Assembly: GCA_014529385.2 (NCBI GenBank) | Contig: CM043956.1 | Span: forward strand, 66,762,281-66,826,280 | Origin: Adiantum capillus-veneris | Taxonomy: Eukaryota > Streptophyta > Polypodiopsida > Polypodiales > Pteridaceae | DNA: 64,000 nt | Reading direction: 5' to 3' | In this document: in pieces, positions 11,493-22,173 of the stretch | Numbering within the stretch: position 1 is the first letter of the stretch | Layout of the letters: each line of letters opens with the position of its first letter | Made by a program: the position numbers and the translations under genes | Notes under the pieces: generated by a model | What the model saw: only the letters and a program-made list of their open reading frames with translations | Databases searched by the model: none | What the model was told of the DNA's origin: nothing

Positions 11493-12542
11493 TCTTCTTC
11501 GAGTACCTTCTACTTCGAGCTTCAAGCATCGAGATTCGGGATTACATGTTGCAGACTACAAGTTACAGGTTACAGGGATAGGTACAGGTACAAGTGATTC
11601 ACACAGGTACAGGTAGCTGGAGTAAAGTGATATACTAGCAGTGGTGTCACTTGCAGTTGTTGTGGGTATGCATCATTTGGCGCCTGTTTGAGCGCATTTT
11701 CTGTTGGATTGTATGTTACTTGTGGAAACTGCCATTGTACGCCTTTGTGGAGCCATATTTGGTTTTATTTGACAGTCCCAGCCATTTCTGAGACTTGGTC
11801 TGGAAGATAGTCATTTCTGAGACTTGACTATACGCGATTTGCATTAGCCTTCGTGTGAGGGTCGATAGCATGAGGTTTTATTGAGCTGGGGGATTCTCAA
11901 ATGTGGAGATCCTTTCGGTGATGATACTTTCGGTGATACAGGTATCTAGAGCACCCTTTTCGTGACCTCGCCATAGGCTATGTACTAGTGATTTCTACTT
12001 GATGCTCGGGTTCTATTGTTGGCACTTTATGCATACATATACGGTCTATATTTTATGTTCTCACTGCTCTACTTCTGGAGAAACTCTGTGAAAAATTTTC
12101 CAAGTTATGATGGCTGGTTTTTTGGTCTTTGATCCATTTATGCTGTTATGCTGCTGAAATTCTGGCAAAATCAAAGGATAAGTCAAGTGTGCTTTCTTGG
12201 GAGCTTCATGGTTGGCTTTAATGGATGATCAAAATGGAGCTTAATTCACTCCTTTTCATTTAACTCAGAGAATCTAGATAAATGTTCATGTGTCCAGGAA
12301 GATTTTTTTCCAGCAGCGCGTAGTCTTTATGTTCGAGCCAAGAAGATTAAGAGAGATCCTGGAATGTCATTTGCCTTTTGTAATTCCGATGATCAACTAT
12401 GAAAACTCATTTGATGTGCATGTGTTTGTCCTTATCTAAAGTTGAGCTCCATTGAAGTTTCTGGGAATTGAGTCAGTCAAAAGTTTTGGGTTCTTACACG
12501 TGTGTTCAAAGGGATTCTCAAAGCATCGTAACTTAGGTAGCC
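11493..12542 (+). other. Long untranslated leader of element A
   Basis: About 1.05 kb between primer-binding site and gag holds no ORF of note. It contains short ACAGGT-type repeats at about 11555-11616. A block at 11871-11957 and another near 12077-12104 recur in the leader of the unrelated copia element G (49066-49149 and 49460-49487); see findings. Confidence 0.7.
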
Positions 12543-12746
12543 ATGGCTTTCTCTTATCCGGAGTTTCATGGAAGAAGTGATGGAGATGTAGAAGACAATT
12601 TGGAAAATATGGAGGTTGCATGCATTAGCAACCAGATTCATGACACTGCGCAGAAGTTACGTCTTCTCCAGATTTGTTTGAAGAGTGATGCACGAGTCTG
12701 GTCCAAAGCATTTGAAGAGGAGTTGCGTGCAGGGATCCACCTGTAA
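12543..12746 (+). pseudogene. Gag N-terminal fragment of element A
   Basis: The start ATG at 12543 opens a 67-codon reading frame whose text ('YPEFHGRSDGDVEDNLENME', later 'KLRLLQICLKSDARVW') has the retrotransposon gag look: a FxG-type opening followed by the helix with the W. The frame ends in a stop at 12744-12746, and gag resumes in another frame before 12887. Indels therefore disrupt this copy. The protein would normally form the virus-like particle in the cytoplasm. Confidence 0.75.
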
Positions 12747-12886
12747 GATTGAGTTGGGACAATCTAAGGCATGGATTGGAAGTGGAGTTTGTGAAGATAG
12801 AAGATCCCGACAAAGTGTGGCAAGAAGTACAAGGTTTGGTGCAAAAGGAAGGTGAGCCAGTAGATGCGTACATATGTAAGTTCTGA

Positions 12887-15838
12887 TTGGCTTGGGAGCG
12901 GATGTGCAAGGCCTTAGCACCGCAAGTACCCCCGCCTGACATGATGAAGAAGGACAGATTCTTGGTTGGTCTTTGGGAGAATATACGTTGGAGAGTGGAG
13001 CTAAAGAAGCCTAGGACATATGAAGATGCACTAGAGGTGGCAAGGAACAAAGAGTGGAAGCTGAGAAAAATGCGTCAGTTAGGGGTAGAGTCTTTGCCCA
13101 TGAGGCCTGAATTTCAGCCTATGGATTCTTCGCAAGGTCGCATGCCAGGGGTTCATCATGAACTAGTGGTTTCTGTTACTCCTCAGGTTATGCCAACAGT
13201 GGTAACTATAGCAGTGCAAGATGATGGGCTAAGGCAAGACATGCGGCAAGTGGTAGATTTAATAAAGAATCTCAGCCTAAACATGCTAGGTCAAGTGGAA
13301 AATAATCGAAGTCGAGGGAGGTTTGCAAATCAGCCAGGAGGTGAAGAAAGACCCAGGAATGGTGTTGGACAAAGTAATGGTAGGTTCTGGAGGCAGACGC
13401 CCACATGTTATAATTGTGGAGAGTTGGGCCACATCAGCCCGCAATGTGATAAGACACCACGGATGGGTGGAGACATGTATCCATTTCCAAGAGAGGTGCT
13501 AACTAGGTCAAATGATTATGGCATTGAAATTAAGGGAGATGAAGGAACCAGTGGATTAACCCAGGAGGAAAAGGGAAAGACAAAAGTGATAAGTGTAGTC
13601 ACGTTGGAGAAGGCATCAAAGCTAGAGGATACATTAGTGATGCCTATTGGGAAGAGGACCATAGAGGACAAGGAAGGAAGAAGTGTCCCAGGTCCTAGTA
13701 AGAAGAAGGGAAAGATCCATGAAGGCGAGGATGTCAAGGCCAAGAGGAAAAGGAGGGCTCGTCGCAAGTTTCATGTTTCAGATTTTCCACTTGGGGATGG
13801 GCAGTTAAGCTATGACTTGAAGGAGGATCTGACGAGCAGGAAGGCAGATGTTACTTTTGGGCAGCTTATAGAGATGGTGCCTAAGCTAAAGCGACAGTGG
13901 AAGAGGATGGTTAACCCAATGGAGAAAGAGCCAGAGAGAGGTTCAGTGAAGGTGTTGGCAATGGATGAGCTACCAGACATTTGTCCAATCATAGATGTGT
14001 GGCATAAAAGAAAAAATCTGGGACAAGGTTATGTGGATGGCGGAGCCCAAATATGTGTGATAACACACTCATGCGTTGAGAAGATGGGTCTTACGGTGTC
14101 TGGGGTGTCAGGGTTTCCGATTAGATTGGCCAACCATCATAAAGTAAAATGTTTGGGTGTTGTAAAGATCTTAGAAGTGGAAGCATATGATGCAAAGGCA
14201 GTGGTTGATTTTCATGTGATGCCAGCGGGGTTGGGAGCATATCCGATTATATTGGGCAGACCATGGTTACGTGCAGTGGGAGCTCTTCAAGATTGGAGAC
14301 ATGGTACGATTAGCCTCTATGGAAAGACAGGTTCCAAGAAGCTTTATAATATGGACAAAAGGAAACGATTGGAGTATCTTTATGAAGATGAGGATGAGTC
14401 TAGTGATGAAGACTATTCCACGGTGACAGATGAGGACAGTGATAGCACTACCAGCAGTGATGAGGATGCTGATGTTGCATTTCTTTTGATGGACAAAGGA
14501 GTCCAAGAGTCTGGTTTAGTTGCATTTGCAAATGAGGTTGAGGATGAAAACGAAGGGCCTTATGAAGTGATTGAAGGGTTGATGCAGACCAAGGTTGAGT
14601 TGTCAAAGAAGCAGGAATTGATGACACAAATGATCAGTGGAGACCTCTCAGCTATGGAGAAGGAAATATATTTGCACATGCTGGCTAGTTTTCCTGATTT
14701 GTTCATTACTTCATATGAAGATATCATAGGGTTCGAAGGAGAAGAGATGCATATAGAGTTAAAAGAGGGTGCTAAGCCAGTGCGGCAAAGGCTAAGAAGG
14801 ATGGGTCAAGAGCAAATGGAAGCCTTGCGAGAAGAGGTGGAGAAGTTATTGAAGGCAAGGTTCATACTCCTTGTGGAGACCACAGAATGGGTGAGTCCAG
14901 TAGTAGTCAGTCCAAAAAAGGATGGGAAGTGGAGGATTTGTGTAGATTTTAAACCCTTAAATGCAGCCACTAACAAGAACCCATATCCTCTTCCATTCAT
15001 TGATCAGATCTTGGATTCTGTGGCAGGTTATGAGAGGTACAGTGTATGTGATAGTTTTTCAGGCTATTTTCAATTGAATATTGCTCTTAAAGACCGAACA
15101 AAGACAACTTTTATTATGCCATGGGGATACTATTGCTACACGGTATTGCCATTTGGGTTGTCAAATGCACCATCTTTCTATCAAGAGAGAGCAAATTGGG
15201 TATTGGAACCATTCATTGGCAATTGTGTTAAAGCTTTTATGGATGACTTCTATGTATACAGCAGTAGGGTTGAACACCATGAAAAGTTGCAAATGGTACT
15301 GGCTCGATATGATGAATGTGGAGGACAACTAAATCCAAAGAAATGTCATCTAGCACAGCCAAGGGTGAAGTTATTGGGCTATATGGTGTCAGAAAATGGC
15401 ATTGAGGCTGATCCAGACAAGGTTAAGTCTATTATTCTTCTTCCATCTCCTACGAGTACGAAGCAATTGGCAACTTTTATACACAAAGTGAAGTACATGG
15501 CACGGTTTATTCCATTGTCTTCGCAGCTCCTTTATCCATTACAGCAAGTGGCAAAGCATGATCCATTGCAATGGAATGACAAGTGTGAAGAAGTGTTTCA
15601 AGAGGTGAAAGAGGTGTTACGGGGGTTGTCAGCCATACAGGCTCCTGATTGGGAGAAAGTTTTTTATGTAAATCCATCAATAGGGGATGATTCCATTGGA
15701 GCCATGCTATTGCAAAAGGGGAAGGGCAGCCATTATATGAGGCCAGTGTATTGTGCAAGCTGGGTGAAGTTGGTAGCGCAGAGAAAATTCTCGGAAGTAG
15801 AGCTAGTGATGGCCAGTGTAATATTTGCTTGTAGTTGA
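12887..15838 (+). CDS. Gag-Pol polyprotein (gag C-term, NC, PR, RT, RNase H) of element A
   Basis: The 983-codon ORF carries the C-terminal half of gag, a zinc knuckle of CX2CX4HX4C form starting at C174 (CYNCGELGH), and a Glu/Lys/Arg-rich linker. An aspartic protease follows with the active-site segment YVDGGAQICV (D384) and a downstream ILGRPWL flap-like motif near residue 450. After an acidic spacer (about 500-530) comes the reverse transcriptase: KDGKWRICVDFK near 677, FSGYFQL near 725 and the catalytic FMDDF with aspartates at 786-787. The first RNase H begins near 900. The ORF ends at a TGA (15836-15838) inside RNase H, and the same frame continues with matching protein, so the stop is a nonsense mutation. 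The listed start is simply the first one in this frame; the real protein began upstream at 12543. VDGGA in place of D-S/T-G-A is shared with D. Confidence 0.9.
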   Translation: MAWERMCKALAPQVPPPDMMKKDRFLVGLWENIRWRVELKKPRTYEDALEVARNKEWKLRKMRQLGVESLPMRPEFQPMDSSQGRMPGVHHELVVSVTPQVMPTVVTIAVQDDGLRQDMRQVVDLIKNLSLNMLGQVENNRSRGRFANQPGGEERPRNGVGQSNGRFWRQTPTCYNCGELGHISPQCDKTPRMGGDMYPFPREVLTRSNDYGIEIKGDEGTSGLTQEEKGKTKVISVVTLEKASKLEDTLVMPIGKRTIEDKEGRSVPGPSKKKGKIHEGEDVKAKRKRRARRKFHVSDFPLGDGQLSYDLKEDLTSRKADVTFGQLIEMVPKLKRQWKRMVNPMEKEPERGSVKVLAMDELPDICPIIDVWHKRKNLGQGYVDGGAQICVITHSCVEKMGLTVSGVSGFPIRLANHHKVKCLGVVKILEVEAYDAKAVVDFHVMPAGLGAYPIILGRPWLRAVGALQDWRHGTISLYGKTGSKKLYNMDKRKRLEYLYEDEDESSDEDYSTVTDEDSDSTTSSDEDADVAFLLMDKGVQESGLVAFANEVEDENEGPYEVIEGLMQTKVELSKKQELMTQMISGDLSAMEKEIYLHMLASFPDLFITSYEDIIGFEGEEMHIELKEGAKPVRQRLRRMGQEQMEALREEVEKLLKARFILLVETTEWVSPVVVSPKKDGKWRICVDFKPLNAATNKNPYPLPFIDQILDSVAGYERYSVCDSFSGYFQLNIALKDRTKTTFIMPWGYYCYTVLPFGLSNAPSFYQERANWVLEPFIGNCVKAFMDDFYVYSSRVEHHEKLQMVLARYDECGGQLNPKKCHLAQPRVKLLGYMVSENGIEADPDKVKSIILLPSPTSTKQLATFIHKVKYMARFIPLSSQLLYPLQQVAKHDPLQWNDKCEEVFQEVKEVLRGLSAIQAPDWEKVFYVNPSIGDDSIGAMLLQKGKGSHYMRPVYCASWVKLVAQRKFSEVELVMASVIFACS

Positions 15839-16571
15839 CAATTTCGTCATTATTTGCTACCACGACCTTTTGTTTTCTTGACGAGTTATGCCTTTTTTCC
15901 ACAAATAATTAATGGCACTAACATGTCAAATGTGGTGAAGAAATGGGTAATTGAGCTGCAACAGTTTGAGTTCTCTTTTCTAGTGGAAGACAGTACAAGG
16001 GCTACCCTAGCTAATTTATTGACCTACAAGGAGAATCCCCTTATTGTTAAGGAAGAGGTGGTGAGAAAGGTAGTTGAAGAAGTGCCACAAATCAGCAATT
16101 CACATGTGTTGTTCTTTGATGGTTCATACAGAAAGAGCCATGATGCAGTTTCAGGGGGGTATAGCACTTTATGATCCAGAGGGAAAGCTAGTATGCAAGA
16201 GAGGGTTCAAATTGGATGCTCATAGTAACAATGAGGTTGAATATGCTACTCTGGAATCCGGATTACACATTTTTTTGAAGCATGGGGTTCGAAGGTTGAG
16301 CATAAAAGGTGATGCCTTGTTAGTAGTGAAGCAAGTGCTGGGTGTGTGGAAGAGCAAGAACAGCTCATTGAAGGAAATGTGTTTCAGAATTAAAGGGCTG
16401 TTAAAAAACTTTGAAGCATGGAGCATCAGACACATTGAACGTTCTCTAAATGGAGAAGCACATGAAGCAGCTCAAAGAATGATTGGGGAGTTATTTGTGT
16501 TGGGGACCACTTTACCTCTTTTTCATGGCCGGGAAAGTTTGGCTCAAGAAGAGGAGTTTTTGCTAACATGA
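15839..16571 (+). pseudogene. RNase H end and second (archaeal-type) RNase H of element A
   Basis: The first part continues the RNase H frame (the TSYAFFPQIINGTNMS region and its connection). From about 16105 a second RNase H begins with 'HVLFFDGSYRKS', followed by 'SNNEVEYATLESGL' and 'IKGDALLVV': the D...E...D pattern of archaeal-type RNase H. A duplicated RNase H is known for the plant Tat/Ogre group and supports that placement. A run of six G at about 16156-16161 switches the reading frame, and a TGA at 16569-16571 ends it, where related element B has a glycine codon. As it stands the domain cannot be made in one piece. Confidence 0.85.
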
Positions 16572-17612
16572 ATCATTCCAAAGGAGATTCAGAAGTCTAA
16601 GAAGTATGGTTTTGTGCATAGAGCATACAGGTACAAATTGATTGGTGATGTCTTATACATGAAAGGGGTTGATCTCGTGTTGAGACGTATACCTTGGAGG
16701 GAGGAGCTTTACAGAGTGTTGGAAGAGAATCATGAAGGCGCATGTGGCAGCCATTTTGCTCTAAAGATCACCTTGCATAAGATCTTGCAAGAGGGGTATG
16801 TATGGCCTAGTTTGCACAAGGATGTTCACCATTGGTGTAGGTCTTGCAATAGGTGTCAAGCATTTGGGAAGAGAGTGTTGAAGCTAGAGCTACGAAAAAC
16901 CATTATCGCGTTTGATGTGTTTGAAAAGTGGGGGATTGATGCAATAGGCCCATTACCTATCACAAGCAGGGGCAAAAACTATATTTTGACTGCAATGGAC
17001 TATCTCTCTAGATGGGAAGAGGCTATAGCAGTAAAACAGATCACTACAAAGGATGTGGAAAAATTTGTGTACGATGAAATATGTTGCAAGTTTGGGGTGC
17101 CATTGGAGCTACTTTCGGATAAGGGGCCAGGATTTAGAGCTAAACTGCTATACTTTTTATGCGCGAAGATGAAGATTAGGCACCAGCATACCACTCCTTA
17201 TTACCCGCAGTGTAATGGCTTAAATGAAAGATTCAATGGTGAGTTGGTGCAAATTCTTTCGAAAGTGACAGAGCACCAAGGAAAGAATTGGGATTTGGAA
17301 TTGCCTAGTGCATTATGGGCTTACCGTACTTCGGGGAAGACAGATACAGGGTTTACTCCATTTCATCTGGTATATGGAAAGAAAGCACTATTGCATGTGG
17401 AGGTAGAGTTGCCTGCGGTCAAGATGTTAGAGAAGTTTCTTGGGCCGCCTAGTGATGCATTCAAAGAGAGGCTCTTACAGTTACAAGAGGTTCAACTAGA
17501 TAGGATGAGTGCATTGGAACATTATGGGCAAATGCAGGATAGGGCTTTGGAAAAGATAAATGAAAAGGTCAAAAGTAAGGGTATCAAGAAGCATGACTTG
17601 GTTTTGCACTAA
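16572..17612 (+). pseudogene. Integrase of element A
   Basis: The open part, from 16614 (332 codons), encodes the integrase that would insert the cDNA into the chromosome. In order: a zinc domain with H40, H47, C78 and C81; the catalytic core with D109 (WGIDAIGP), D169 (LLSDKGPGF) and E205 (NGLNERFNGE), a correct DX35E spacing; then a GKxxTGFTPFxLVYG-type segment and an amphipathic tail. All catalytic residues are present. A TAA at 17610-17612 interrupts the C-terminal part, where element B has TAC. Unlike the rest of the polyprotein, this domain is nearly intact. Confidence 0.9.
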
Positions 17613-17897
17613 AACAGTAAGTTGGACAACACCTTCCAAAAGAAGTTTCAAATTAAGTGGGAAGGCCCTTTCAAGGTAGTGGAGTGTTTCCCGAATGGTA
17701 CATATCAGTTGGCTAACCTGGATGGGGTTCTACATAAGTCAAGGGTAAATGGATTGCGTCTTAAATTGTATCATGCCAGGTTAATGATGGTCGAGGAAGA
17801 TGAGTTGTCTGTGGATCAAGCAGTGTTGGTGAAGGATGAGGAGACTTGTGACGTTGCGAGTCTCGTATCGCTTTTTGCTGCTGCTGATCATGAATGA
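17613..17897 (+). pseudogene. Integrase C-terminal domain of element A
   Basis: In the same frame as the integrase, past a nonsense TAA. The text 'FQIKWEGPFKVVECFPNGTYQLANLDG' is the classic gypsy integrase C-terminal SH3-like domain (KWxGPF...NGxYxL). There is no chromodomain. It ends about 30 bp before the 3' LTR. Confidence 0.88.
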
Positions 17898-17908
17898 TCT
17901 AGCAGGCT

Positions 17909-17922
17909 AGGGGATGGGAAAA
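17909..17922 (+). other. Polypurine tract of element A
   Basis: AGGGGATGGGAAAA lies three bases upstream of the 3' LTR, the expected site for plus-strand priming. Element B has the same tract in reverse at 20328-20341. Confidence 0.85.
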
Positions 17923-17925
17923 TTA

Positions 17926-18992
17926 TGTTATGAGCTTTTTGGATCAAGGGATTGCGCATATGTACATACACATACATGGTGCATCAAATAAAGAATTGCC
18001 CATTTTCTAGAGCCAGGTGGTTACGTGGGGCCCACATGTGTACAGGTAGGACAGCATGTACATAGTGCATCGATTTTCACTATCACCACTACTAGTGTGT
18101 TTTTTCTACAACAAGGAGGAGTTGGTAGCGCGTAAAACTTCTCGAGGAATCTATCCACAGGCCGACGACATGAGGTAAGCAGGTGCGCCAGATGGCATCT
18201 AGTGGCGTCAGGAGGTCGAACGGGGTCAATATTTGCACATGGATGAGTACGGACACAACGTGGGTATTTTCTTATGATAATTATACAAAAAGGTCATCAT
18301 GAGGACCATCTTTTTGGGGCCACTCCACGTGGTGGCGGGATGCATTATTGAAAAGAAATGAGTGCCAGGTGTGCGGATGATGCAAAAAGGTGACAACTAT
18401 GCACTGCGAGGTCAGTTTTTGGCATGTTCGGGGTCCGTTTGAGGTCATCTAAAAGGCCAAGTGTGCCCAAGTAATAAAGCTAAGTGTCGGAACTGAAAAA
18501 GATGAGAGAAGACCAGAAAAAACGTGGAGAAGAGAGGAGGAACATCCGCAACTGTGTTTTGTGATTTTTGGAGCCTGTTTTGGCCGTAAACTGCTCATCC
18601 GAGGTCGGATTTGAGCACTTTGACATTGTAGACTGGGGTTTTGGGCCGTTCCGAACGTGATGGCGCTGTCCATTTTGCCAAATTCCTCATTGTTTTTCTA
18701 TTGTTTTGGCTATGTAAGTTTCTCCTATGAACGAATCTTCTGCTCCAGTTTGTGATTGTATCTAGCTTATTTTACCCATACTGTGTGAGCTATTTGCCCC
18801 CTTGGTGTTGGCCCAAGCTCATTTGTATCTAAATATCATAAGTTCTCCTCTTTTGAGCTGAAATTTTTGGGTGTGTGTGTGTGTGTGTCTCTCTCTGTGT
18901 GGAGTGCGCAAACGGATAGTCTCTCTCCTCTCACTCCATAGGTGTGTTCCCTATCTCGGCCAGGTGTGTTGTGTAAGCCGAGTGGTGCCCCA

Positions 18993-19064
<72 letters not shown>

Positions 19065-19126
19065 CTTCCCAAGAGTGTGTGTCGGGTCGTTATAGAGGCG
19101 TTCTGTGTGTTTCCATCCCGCTCACA
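17926..19126 (+). repeat. 3' LTR of element A
   Basis: 1201 bp, TGTTATGAG...CTCACA, followed at once by the target duplication CCGCA. It is 50 bp longer than the 5' LTR, nearly all of it from a GT microsatellite that has grown to about 34 units (18995-19062) against 10 in the 5' LTR. Confidence 0.94.
18995..19062 (+). repeat. (GT)34 microsatellite in 3' LTR
   Basis: A perfect GT run of 68 bp. The same site in the 5' LTR (11385-11404) is about 20 bp long. Confidence 0.95.
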
Positions 19127-19194
19127 CCGCAGGTGGACAATGCAAAGGGAGCTCAAGAAAATGTATTACAGAAAGTTGGTGTATGTATTCCGGT

Positions 19195-20325
19195 TGTGAG
19201 CGGGATGGAGACACACACAATTCTTCTATAAACACCTGACACACACACTTGGGATAATACACACACACACTATGGGGCACCACTCGGCTTACACAACCCA
19301 CCTGACCGAGACATGGAACACACGGATGGAGTGAGAGGAGAGAGACTTTCCATTTTCCCACTCAACAAAGACCCACACAAATAAATCATCTCAAAGGAGG
19401 AATATTTATGATGCTTAGATACAATTGAGCTTGGGCCGACACCAATGGGACAAACAGATCACACCATATGGATGAAATATGCCAGATACAATCACAAATT
19501 TGAGCAGAGGCTTTGCTCACATGAGAAACTTACACAGCCAAGATAGCTCAAGAAAACTATGAGAAATTTGGCAAAATGGACAGCACCATTGCGTCGAGAA
19601 TGGCCAAAAACTCCACTCTACAATATCAAAGTGCTCAAATCCAAGCTTGGATGAGCAGTTTATGGCCAAAACAGGCTCCAAAAACAACAAAAACTGAGTA
19701 GCGGCTCTTCATCCTCCTCTCTCCAGGTTTTCCTGGTTTTTTTCTCAGGTTTTTTAGTTTGCACACTTCACTTTACCCTTTGGTCACCTTTGACCTTTTG
19801 ATTGACCTCAAACAGACCCCGAATATGCCAAAAAATGGCCACGCAGTGCGTTTTTGTTACCTTTCTACATCCATCCGCACACCTGGCACTCAACTTTTCC
19901 CAATAATTCATCTCGCAATCACATGAAATGGCTCCCAAATATAGTTTTCATGATGAACTTTTTGCACAATTCATCACAAGAAAACACTCCCGTTGTGTCC
20001 TCACTTTACCCACGTGCAAGTCCTGATCCCATTCGACCTCCTGACGCCACTGCATGTCATCTGACGCACCTGCTTACCTCATGGCGTGGGCTCGCCAATA
20101 GCTTCCTTGAGAATTTTTACGCTTCACCAACTGCTCATTATAATAGAAAAACACACTGATACTGGTAACAATGAAAATCAATGTACTATGTACACGTTGT
20201 CCTACTTGTACACATGTGGGCCCCACGTAATCACCTGGCTCTGGAAAATGGGCAATCCTTTATTCAATGCACCATGCATGTGTATGTACATATGTGCAAT
20301 CACTTCTTCCAAAAAACTCCTAACG
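19195..20325 (-). repeat. 3' LTR of element B
   Basis: On the plus strand it starts TGTGAGCGGGATGG, the reverse complement of the end of A's LTRs, and ends CTCCTAACG, the complement of their start (one base off the expected CA). About 1131 bp. It is diverged from both A LTRs, including loss of most of the GT run. No partner LTR is in the window. Confidence 0.9.
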
Positions 20326-20327
20326 TA

Positions 20328-20341
20328 ATTTTCCCATCCCC
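20328..20341 (-). other. Polypurine tract of element B
   Basis: The minus strand reads AGGGGATGGGAAAA-like sequence next to the LTR, matching A's tract. Confidence 0.8.
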
Positions 20342-20364
20342 TAGCCTACTAGATCATACATGAT

Positions 20365-21822
20365 CAATAGTAGCAAAAAGAGATATGAGACTCACTGCGT
20401 CACAGGTCTCCTCATCCCTTACAGACATTACTCGTTCTGCAAAAATCTCATCTTGCTCCACTGTCATTAATCTAGCATGATATAATTTAATCCGTAATCA
20501 AATTACCCTTGACTTATGTAGAATCCCATCAAGGTTAGCTAGCTGATATCTACTATTCGTAAAACACTCAACTACCTTGAAAGAGCCTTCCTACTTAACT
20601 TGAAACTTCTTCTGGAATTTCTTGTCCAGCTTACTGTTGTAGCCCAAAACCAAGTCATGTTTCTTGATACCCTTACTTTTGACCTTTCCATTTATCTTTG
20701 CTAAAGCCTTATCTTGCATCTGTCCATCATGTTCCAATGCGCTCATTCTATCCAGCTGAACCTCTTGTAATTGTAAGAGCCTCTCTTTGAATGCATCAGT
20801 GGACTGCCCAAGCAACTTCTCTAACATCTTGACCGCCGGCAACTCTACTTCCACAAGCAATAGTGCTTCCTTTCCATATACCAAATGAAATGGAGTAAGC
20901 CATGCACTTGTCTTCACCAAAGTACGGTAAGCCTATAATGCACTGGACAATTCCAAATCCCAATTCTTTCCTTGGTGCTCTGTCACTTTCGAAAGAATTT
21001 GTACCAATTCATCATTGAATCTTTTATTTAATCCATTACATTGTGGATGATAAGGAGTGGTATACTAGTGCCTAATCTTCATCTTCGCGCATAAAAAGTC
21101 TAATAGTTTAGCTCTAAATCCTAGCCCCTTATCCAAAAGTAGCTCCAGTGGCACCCCAAACTCGCAACATATTTCATCCTACACAAATTTTGCCACATCC
21201 TTTGCAGTTATTTTTTTTACTGTTGTAGCCTTTGCCCATCTAGAGAGATAGTCCACTGTAGTCAAAATATAGCTTTTGCCCCTTCTTGTGATAGGTAATG
21301 GGCCTATTGCATCAATCCCCCACTTTTCAAACACATCAAGCGAGATAATGGTTTTTCGTAGCTCTAGCTTCAACACTCTCTTCCCAAATACTTGACACCT
21401 ATTGCAAGACCTACATCAATGGTGAACATCCTTGTGCAAACTAAGCCATACATACCCCTCTTGCAAGATCTTTTGCAAGGTGATCTTTAGAGAAAAATGT
21501 CCGCCACATAAGTCTTCATGATTCTCTTCTAACACTCTATAAAGCTCCTCCCGCCAAGGTACATGTCTCAACACGAGATCAACCTTTCATGTAAAAGACA
21601 TCACCAATCAATTTGTAATTGGATTCTTTGCACAAAACCATACTTCTTAGACTTTTGAATGTCCTTCGGAATGATTCCTGTTAGAAAAAACTCCTCTTCT
21701 TGAGCCAAACTTTCTCGGCCATGATAAAGGGGTAAATTAGTCCTTAGCACAAATAGCTCTCTAATCATGCTTTGAGCTGCTTCATGTGCCTTTTCATTTA
21801 GAGCACGTCCAATGTGTCTCAT
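20365..21822 (-). pseudogene. Integrase remnant of element B
   Basis: Pieces of the integrase appear in separated frames. 21601-21822 has the end of the second RNase H and the linker, 21179-21376 has the core with the first catalytic Asp (WGIDAIGPLP), and 20591-20920 has the LVYGKEALL segment and the helical tail. They align one to one with A's integrase at 16500-17640. Stops and small indels separate them, so no functional integrase is possible. Confidence 0.85.
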
Positions 21823-22173
21823 ACTCTATGCTTCGAAACTTTTTAACAGGCCTTTAATTTTGAAACACATTTCCTTCAATGAGTGTTCTTGCTCTTCCAC
21901 ACACCCAACACTTGCTTCACAACTAACAAGAAATCACCTTTTATGCTCAACCTTCTAATCTCATGCTTCAAACAAATGTGTAATCCGCCTTGCAAAGTAG
22001 CATATTCAGCCTCATTGTTACTATGAGCATCCAATTTGAACCCTCTCTTGCATACTAGCTTTCCCTCTGGATTGTAAAGTGCTATACCCCCCCTGAAGCC
22101 GCATCATGGCTCTTTCTGTATGAGCCATCAAAGAAAAACACATGTGCATTGCTGATCTGTGGCACTTCTTTAA
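21823..22173 (-). pseudogene. Second RNase H remnant of element B
   Basis: The minus strand matches A's archaeal-type RNase H (16105-16440) but is interrupted by stops. A G run (22086-22092, read as C on the plus strand) is even longer than the G6 run that shifts the frame in A, so this homopolymer is an indel hotspot in the family. Confidence 0.75.

Larger units (their letters stand above)
10318..19126 (+). mobile_element. Element A: Ty3/gypsy retrotransposon, Tat-like, full-length but defective
   Basis: Two direct LTRs (10318-11468 and 17926-19126) flank gag, protease, RT, RNase H, a second archaeal-type RNase H and integrase, in that order on the plus strand. RT before integrase marks Ty3/gypsy; the second RNase H is typical of the plant Tat group. 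Both flanks carry CCGCA (10313-10317, 19127-19131), a perfect 5-bp target-site duplication, so neither end has been rearranged since insertion. A primer-binding site follows the left LTR and a purine tract precedes the right one. Coding is broken by a gag frameshift, in-frame stops at about 15836, 16569 and 17610, and a frameshift at a G run near 16156. It cannot encode its own proteins but could be copied in trans. Confidence 0.95.

Noticed and set aside
12625..13050. 141-codon minus ORF and other minus ORFs within element A
   Set aside because: Antisense shadows of the gag-pol frame, with no domain of their own.
10318..19126. Element A as an endogenous plant pararetrovirus
   Set aside because: It has two LTRs, a 5-bp target duplication and an integrase with DX35E; plant pararetroviruses have none of these. 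No movement protein or envelope-like ORF is present.
19127..19194. The A-B spacer as a specific recombination or integration site
   Set aside because: Its first five bases are simply A's target duplication, and the rest shows no palindrome or known att-like motif; two independent insertions close together explain it.
18836..19231. Cysteine/valine-rich (CVCVCV) and threonine/histidine-rich ORFs
   Set aside because: Translation of the GT/AC microsatellite in the LTR of element A.
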